Assembly (NCBI GenBank): GCA_946803585.1 | Contig: CAMPEQ010000007.1 | Location: 501,336-565,335, forward strand | Direction of reading: 5' to 3' | Source of the DNA: an uncultured Actinomycetes bacterium | GTDB lineage: Bacteria > Actinomycetota > Actinomycetes > S36-B12 > UBA10799 | Length of the DNA: 64,000 nt | Shown here: piece after piece, positions 58,313 to 64,000 of the stretch | How the letters are laid out: each line of letters begins with the position of its first letter | Position numbering within the stretch: position 1 is the first letter of the stretch | Program-made: the position numbers and the translations under genes | The notes under the pieces: model-generated | What the model was told of the DNA's origin: nothing | What the model saw: only the letters and a program-made list of their open reading frames with translations | The model's database searches: none

Positions 58313-59746
58313 GTGTCGGAAGATGAATTGATCATCGTTGCGAACCGCTTACCGGTTGAAGCGGTTACCGGCCCAACGGGCGAGGTCACTTGGAAGGTCT
58401 CCCCGGGCGGGCTGGTTGCCGCCGTCGAGCCGTCCCTGAAGGGTCGTCAGGGCGTCTGGATCGGATGGAATGGTCACTACGAGACCCCTGGTGAATCCAC
58501 CCTGCCACCAATCCCGGAGACCGCGGACAATCGCGACTACCGGATTGCTGAGGTTCCACTCAAACGCCAGGACGTCGAGCTGTACTACGACGGCTTCAGC
58601 AACTCCGCACTCTGGCCGCTCTACCACGATGCCATTGCCACCCCGATCTACCACCGCAACGAATTCGATGCCTACCGGCGCGCGAATATGCTCTTTGCCC
58701 AGGCCGCAGCCCGCGCCGCGGCACCGGGAGCCACCGTCTGGGTCCACGACTACCAACTCCAACTCGTCCCAGCGATGCTGCGATCGCTGCGACCAGATCT
58801 ACGAATTGGCTTCTTTCTCCACATCCCGTTTCCCGCACCCGACCTATTCCTCCAGCTCCCTTGGCGTCGAGCAATCGTGCTCGGCATTCTTGGAGCAGAC
58901 TTGGTCGGGTTCCAAACCACTGGCGGGGCCCGCAACTTCCTCGCCGTCACAGAACGACTGCTCGGGTGGCCGGCCAAGAGCAATATCGTCGAGGTCCCCG
59001 GCGCTCACGGCGGTCGACGCGAGTCCAAGGTTGGCGCGTTCGCGGTGTCGGTCGATGTTGACAGACTCGATCGGCTTGCCCGCTCACCAGAGACGGCGAA
59101 CCGGGCACAGCAGCTACGCAAAGATCTCGGGAGTCCACGCACGATCCTGCTCGGAGTGGATCGGCTCGACTACACCAAGGGCATTGATGTCCGTCTGCGT
59201 GCCTACACCGAACTCCTCGAAGAGAAGCGGCTCGACCCGGCCGAGACTGTGCTTGTCCAGGTCGCGACTCCCAGCAGGGAGAACGTCGACGAATACCAAC
59301 GAATCCGCGACGATGTGGAGCTCATCGTTGGCCACGCAAATGGGTCGCTAGGGCGTATCGGAGCACCAGCGATCCACTATGTGCGCGACTCCCTGCCGAT
59401 CGAAGAGCTGATGGCTCTCTACCAAGCAGCCGACATCATGTTGGTGACCCCGCTTCGCGATGGAATGAACCTGGTAGCCAAGGAGTACGTCGCCTCTCGA
59501 ATCAACGACGACGGAGCCCTCGTCTTGAGCGAGTTCACCGGCGCGGCTCGCGAGATGCCCCAGTCCTGGCTGGTCAATCCCTACGATATGGACGGTGTCA
59601 AAGAAGCGATCGTTGCCGCTGCCAACGCCGGCCACGATGAGAAACGACGCCGGATGCGGGCTATGCGTGCCCATCTCCTCAAACATGATGTTCAGCGGTG
59701 GGCAGCAGAGTTCATCGACCAACTCACCACCACTACCGAGACGTGA
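58313..59746 (+). CDS. otsA: Trehalose-6-phosphate synthase
   Basis: [86 protein letters not shown] start. Confidence 0.96.
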   Translation: MSEDELIIVANRLPVEAVTGPTGEVTWKVSPGGLVAAVEPSLKGRQGVWIGWNGHYETPGESTLPPIPETADNRDYRIAEVPLKRQDVELYYDGFSNSALWPLYHDAIATPIYHRNEFDAYRRANMLFAQAAARAAAPGATVWVHDYQLQLVPAMLRSLRPDLRIGFFLHIPFPAPDLFLQLPWRRAIVLGILGADLVGFQTTGGARNFLAVTERLLGWPAKSNIVEVPGAHGGRRESKVGAFAVSVDVDRLDRLARSPETANRAQQLRKDLGSPRTILLGVDRLDYTKGIDVRLRAYTELLEEKRLDPAETVLVQVATPSRENVDEYQRIRDDVELIVGHANGSLGRIGAPAIHYVRDSLPIEELMALYQAADIMLVTPLRDGMNLVAKEYVASRINDDGALVLSEFTGAAREMPQSWLVNPYDMDGVKEAIVAAANAGHDEKRRRMRAMRAHLLKHDVQRWAAEFIDQLTTTTET

Positions 59747-60543
59747 TGCGCCCCAAACTGACCGAGTCCGATCACCTCGACCCCGAGCTACTCCGTGCCC
59801 TCGCGCAGGTGGCTCGCACAAGCAAACTACTGGTTGGTTGTGATTACGACGGGACGCTATCTCCCATCGTCGCCGACCCTGCACTGGCTGTTCCCGAGGT
59901 GGGTGCGGCCCCGGCCCTCATCGATCTAGCTGACCTGGCGGCCACCGACGTCAGTTTGGTTTCGGGCAGAGCACTGCGCGACCTTGCCGCACTCTCCCAG
60001 CTGCCGCCACAGATCATGCTCGTCGGTAGTCACGGCGCAGAGTTCAACCTCAATTCGATGGCCAACCTCGACAGTGCCGCCGTAGCGCGGCGCAGCACCC
60101 TACTCGAACAGTGCGAAACCATCGTCGACGGTGTGGCCGGGGCCCATTGCGAGACCAAACCCTCTGGGGTGGCCGTCCACGTGCGCAACGCTAACCGCGA
60201 CGATGCTGCCGACGTGCTAGCCGAGCTCCATAACCTCTTTGACGAGGATGCCAGCATCAAACTGACTCGCGGCAAAGAGGTTCTCGAGATGTCTGTCGTA
60301 CACACCGACAAGGGCTCTGCGATGGAGCGGATCCGCACCGAAAGCAGCGCCACTGCCGTCATCTTTATCGGCGACGACGTCACCGACGAGTACGTGTTCG
60401 AACGACTCGACCACGAGCCCCATGTCACCGTCAAGGTAGGCCCAGGTCAGACTGCCGCCCGCTTCCGAGTCGAGACCACCAAAGACGTGGTTGCCCTACT
60501 TAACCGGCTCGCGCAAGAGCGTGTCGTGGGTCTGGCTAGCTAG
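59746..60543 (+). CDS. otsB: Trehalose-6-phosphate phosphatase
   Basis: HAD motif GCDYDGTLSPIV, VSGRALRDL, GSHGAEF, FIGDDVTDEYVFERL. TGATG overlap with otsA. Confidence 0.95.
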   Translation: MRPKLTESDHLDPELLRALAQVARTSKLLVGCDYDGTLSPIVADPALAVPEVGAAPALIDLADLAATDVSLVSGRALRDLAALSQLPPQIMLVGSHGAEFNLNSMANLDSAAVARRSTLLEQCETIVDGVAGAHCETKPSGVAVHVRNANRDDAADVLAELHNLFDEDASIKLTRGKEVLEMSVVHTDKGSAMERIRTESSATAVIFIGDDVTDEYVFERLDHEPHVTVKVGPGQTAARFRVETTKDVVALLNRLAQERVVGLAS

Positions 60544-60555
60544 TGAGCGCTAGCG

Positions 60556-61518
60556 TCAAAAGCCCAAGCGACGTAGTTGCTTGGGGTCGCGCTGCCACTC
60601 CTTGGCTACTCTCACATGGATGTTCAAGTAGACGGGCATCCCAACAAGCACCTCGATATTGCCGCGAGCTGCGGTACCGATTCGTTTGAGGTGCGCGCCG
60701 CCCTTGCCAATGATGATTGGCTTCTGGCTGTCGCGTTCGACATGAATCGTGGCGTGGATATCCATCAGTGGTTTGTCGACGGGACGACCTTCCCGCAACG
60801 TCATCTCGTCCACCGTAGCTGCGATCGAGTGCGGCAGTTCATCTTTGACGTCGGCTAGGGCAGCCTCTCGAATGAGTTCGGCCACCATCGCTTCTTCCGG
60901 CTCATCTGTGTCTTGAGTTGCCGGGAAGAGCTGTGGGCCCACCGGTAGTCCCGCGATGACAAGATCGACGAGAACATCCACGTTCGCTCCGGTGACGGCG
61001 GACAGCGGAACATACTCTGAGACCTCGAGTCCAACTTTCTCAGCCAACTCCTGCACTGATGTCAACCGGGCAGCAATCTGATCGGGGGTGGCAACATCGG
61101 TCTTGGTGATGATGCAGACAACTGGGCCCCGCTGGATCTCCGCAAGTTCAGCAGCTAACCGGCGATCGCCGACTCCGGTCTGCTCGTTGGCTGCCAGACA
61201 GAACCCGATGACATCAACTTCAGTCCACGTCGACCGGACGAGGTCGTTGAGACGCTCGCCGAGTAGCGTCTTTGGTTTATGCAGCCCAGGGGTATCAACA
61301 ATGATCAACTGACCATCCTTGCGAGTCAACACCCCGCGCACTGTCCGCCGAGTCGTCTGCGGCCGGTCCGAGGTGATCGCAATCTTGCGGCCAATAATGC
61401 TGTTGATCAGCGTCGACTTCCCTGCATTCGGGCGTCCGACGAGGCAAACGAATCCACTTCGAAAGTCGTTACCCTCACCGGAGGAGGGTTGCTCAATCGC
61501 GTACTTATCAGCCATCAC
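60556..61518 (-). CDS. era: GTPase Era
   Basis: CLVGRPNAGKSTLINSIIGRKIAITSDRPQTTR, DTPGLHKPK, KH domain KPIIIGKGGAHLKRIGTAAR. Confidence 0.97.
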   Translation of the reverse strand: MMADKYAIEQPSSGEGNDFRSGFVCLVGRPNAGKSTLINSIIGRKIAITSDRPQTTRRTVRGVLTRKDGQLIIVDTPGLHKPKTLLGERLNDLVRSTWTEVDVIGFCLAANEQTGVGDRRLAAELAEIQRGPVVCIITKTDVATPDQIAARLTSVQELAEKVGLEVSEYVPLSAVTGANVDVLVDLVIAGLPVGPQLFPATQDTDEPEEAMVAELIREAALADVKDELPHSIAATVDEMTLREGRPVDKPLMDIHATIHVERDSQKPIIIGKGGAHLKRIGTAARGNIEVLVGMPVYLNIHVRVAKEWQRDPKQLRRLGF

Positions 61519-61925
61519 GAGCCGCCTTCACTCGTCGAAGCACTCTGTCCTGGAGTCGATCGGTCAGCGGGTAGATCAACTTGGATCTCACCGTTGGGAA
61601 GGGCCGCAAGGACCCGCACCTGGGTACCGCCGAGGTCATGGGCAGCCGCTAGGTCCTCGGCCTGGATACCGCCATCGGCCGACACGACAACCGCGCACTC
61701 GCAACCACTTGCCCCAGCCGCGACTGCCTGGGCAACTGCGAGTTGCAGCGCGCCGACTCGCAAGCTTGGCAAGGTGACATCGGCGCCGGAATAAGTGCGA
61801 CCTGTCTCGTCGCGCAGGGCGGCCCCAGTGTCGGCGCCGATCCGCCCACGGGCTCCTCTGGCTAGCGCAACGAGTTTGCTGTCTTCCTCATCTAACTCGA
61901 CCGTTGGTCTGACGTCTTGGCTCAC
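61515..61925 (-). CDS. Cytidine-deaminase-fold protein lacking zinc ligands
   Basis: TYSGADVTLPSLRVGALQLAVAQAVAAGASGCECAVVVSADGG aligns by eye with the CDA core, but CAE and PCxxC are absent. Confidence 0.65.
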   Translation of the reverse strand: MSQDVRPTVELDEEDSKLVALARGARGRIGADTGAALRDETGRTYSGADVTLPSLRVGALQLAVAQAVAAGASGCECAVVVSADGGIQAEDLAAAHDLGGTQVRVLAALPNGEIQVDLPADRSTPGQSASTSEGGS

Positions 61926-63334
61926 TTCGATACTTCCTCATCTTGGCTGGCGCCGTCGCGGTCTGAGTCGTGCGCCGACGACTCACCGGGGTCGGACTCC
62001 ACCGACACATCATGCATCTGCACCGGACTGACGAATACGGCGCCGACACGATTTCTTCGACCGGCAGATAGCTCTGCGACTAGGCGATATCCCTCGACTT
62101 CGATACTAGATCCAGAGATAGGCACGACTCCGAGCCGATTCGCGAGTAGTCCGGCAACTGTCTCAACACCTTCGGACTCCTCCGTGACGTCGAGACCGAG
62201 GAGCTCGGCGAAGTCATCTAGTTGCATTCGTGCGCTCACCCGCCAGCACGAATCGGCCAACTCCTCACTCTCGGCGATCTCCTGACCATCGTACTCGTCG
62301 GCAATCTCCCCAACGATCTCCTCAAGGATGTCCTCGATAGTGATGAGACCAGCGGTTCCGCCATACTCATCAATCACGATTGCCACGTGGGTACGCGTAG
62401 CTTGCATCTCACGCATCAGCTCATCAGCGGGTTTGGAGTCAGGAATGAACATCACCGGGCGCATGAGCTTCTCGACACGTTCGCTGTGTTCGGCTTCTCG
62501 GTGTTCGAATGAGCGGCGGGCTAGATCCTTCAGATAGACAATCCCCACCACGTCGTCAAGGTTGTCACCGATCACTGGGATTCGACTGAACCCGCTTCGC
62601 AGCGCCAATGACAGCGCCTGGCGCAATCGCTTCTCCTGCTCAATCCACACCATCTCGGTTCGCGGGACCATCACCTCTCGCGCGAGGGTGTCGCCTAGTT
62701 CAAAAACCGAGTGGATCATCTCTCGCTCGCCGGCTTCAATGACGGCATCAGCCTCTGCCATGTCGACCATCTCGCGCAGTTCCGCCGTTGAGGCGAACGG
62801 GCCTTGTCGGTAACCCTTACCAGGGGTAATAGCGTTCCCGAATAGAATCAATAGCGAGGCGATCGGGCCAAAGATGGCGTTGAGGAACCTGGCAACTCCA
62901 GCTCCCTTGCGCGCGATCGACAAGGCATGTTGTTGGCCCAGCGTCCTTGGCGCGACACCGAGCATGATGAAGGTGACAAGCAGCATCACCAGTGCGGCAA
63001 CGAGGATTCCGAGCCATTGCGGGTCCGGCAATGCGCGCAGGCACACGACCGTCACGCAGACGATCGACAACGTGGATAGCGAAAGCCTGACAAGCAAAAT
63101 GACGTTGATATAGCGGGCCCGGTTAGCAACCACGCCAGCCAGGCGATCGGCGCCAGCCACCCCCGTTGCTTGCAACTCCGAAACGCTCACTTTGCTGACC
63201 CGGGTCAAAGCTGACTCCAGCGCAACAAGAAACATCGCGATGACGATGAGTACGACCGCGATGGCGATCAGTAGGACATCACCGGTCACTGTGGGGACTC
63301 CGGCGGCGGCACCTGGGCAATAGACCGGTTCCAC
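61922..63334 (-). CDS. CNNM/CorC-family protein with CBS domains
   Basis: N-terminal TM region, VFELGDTLAREVMVPRTEMVWI, FSRIPVIGDNLDDVVGIVYLKDL, VIDEYGGTAGLITIEDILEEIVGEI. Confidence 0.95.
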   Translation of the reverse strand: MEPVYCPGAAAGVPTVTGDVLLIAIAVVLIVIAMFLVALESALTRVSKVSVSELQATGVAGADRLAGVVANRARYINVILLVRLSLSTLSIVCVTVVCLRALPDPQWLGILVAALVMLLVTFIMLGVAPRTLGQQHALSIARKGAGVARFLNAIFGPIASLLILFGNAITPGKGYRQGPFASTAELREMVDMAEADAVIEAGEREMIHSVFELGDTLAREVMVPRTEMVWIEQEKRLRQALSLALRSGFSRIPVIGDNLDDVVGIVYLKDLARRSFEHREAEHSERVEKLMRPVMFIPDSKPADELMREMQATRTHVAIVIDEYGGTAGLITIEDILEEIVGEIADEYDGQEIAESEELADSCWRVSARMQLDDFAELLGLDVTEESEGVETVAGLLANRLGVVPISGSSIEVEGYRLVAELSAGRRNRVGAVFVSPVQMHDVSVESDPGESSAHDSDRDGASQDEEVSK

Positions 63335-63768
63335 TCTGCGACGAGTTGGCCTTGTAGACCGAACATCAACCGTTCCTCGTCGGGTTCGGCATGGTCGTAG
63401 CCCAGAAGGTGCAGGATCCCGTGAGTTAGCAGCATTCCCAACTCGTCGCGCTGACTATGGCCAGCCACTCCCGCCTGTCTCGATGCGACAGCCGGGCAAA
63501 TGACGATGTCACCGAGTAAGCCGGGGTCGGGGTCATCCTGCTCGTTTGGCGGACGAAGCTCATCCATCGGGAAACTGAGGACGTCTGTGGGACCCGGTTC
63601 ATCCATCCAGCGCTCGTGAAGAAGTGACATGGCGTCCTCGTCAACCAGGACCAGGGAGAGCTCCGCTTGCGGGTGGATTCTTAGCCGCCTCAGAACGAAC
63701 TCTGCCTGGCTCACGAGGCTCTCCTCGTATCCCTCCCAGGCTGATTCGTTTGCGATCTCGATGGTCAT
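63286..63768 (-). CDS. ybeY: Endoribonuclease YbeY
   Basis: LNERW-like LLHERWMDEPGPTDVLSFPMDE and HGILHLLGYDHAEPDEERLM. Confidence 0.96.
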   Translation of the reverse strand: MTIEIANESAWEGYEESLVSQAEFVLRRLRIHPQAELSLVLVDEDAMSLLHERWMDEPGPTDVLSFPMDELRPPNEQDDPDPGLLGDIVICPAVASRQAGVAGHSQRDELGMLLTHGILHLLGYDHAEPDEERLMFGLQGQLVAEWNRSIAQVPPPESPQ

Positions 63769-64000
63769 GGGCGCACCTGGTCATCCTCGAAAGAGCCATA
63801 CGCATCGACGATCCGCCCGACTAGCGGGTGGCGGACAACATCTTTGCTCGTGAGCTCACAGAACTGGACATCGTCAACATCAGCCAAGATGTCTCGGACG
63901 ACTCGGAGTCCACTGCGGGTCCCACCGGGAAGGTCCACTTGAGTGATATCGCCAGTGACAACGATCGTTGAACCGAATCCCAGCCGCGTGAGGAACATCT
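63765..64000 (-). CDS. phoH: PhoH-like ATPase, C-terminal part only (cut by window end)
   Basis: MFLTRLGFGSTIVVTGDITQVDLPGGTRSGL...SKDVVRHPLVGRIVDAY. 4-bp overlap with ybeY. Confidence 0.93.
   Translation of the reverse strand, partial: MFLTRLGFGSTIVVTGDITQVDLPGGTRSGLRVVRDILADVDDVQFCELTSKDVVRHPLVGRIVDAYGSFEDDQVRP

Overview
The window is an ordinary, densely packed actinobacterial chromosome segment. No CRISPR array, transposase, integrase, prophage or rRNA gene was found. I support about 57 protein genes and two tRNA genes: tRNA-Met(CAT) and tRNA-Asn(GTT). From left to right: the 3' part of a TgpA-like transglutaminase gene; msrB, hemQ/chdC and hemY/cgoX; a SAV_6107-type HEPN gene; a split carotenoid locus (crtA-like, cruF-like, GT2, crtD-like, crtE-like, crtI) interleaved with vanX-like, CDP-alcohol phosphotransferase and metF genes; secreted lipase and subtilase genes; a recC-recB-recD operon; haloalkane dehalogenase; a TM0106-type nuclease; a PBP5-type carboxypeptidase; mhuD; recQ; wecB; a CoxE-like/MoxR pair; and a dnaG, dgt, dusB, glyS, uppS, recO, otsAB, era, corC, ybeY, phoH block. 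The best candidates for something unusual are: (1) the CrtA/CruF/GT2/CrtD set with no crtB or cyclase nearby, which suggests an oxygenated, glycosylated acyclic carotenoid; (2) a perfect TCGAAC-N4-GTTCGA palindrome over the start codon of the HEPN gene; (3) a transglutaminase-fold protein with all three catalytic residues replaced; (4) a cytidine-deaminase-like protein without its zinc ligands; and (5) a very acidic orphan protein. All calls come from reading the sequence and recalled family motifs. No searches were run.
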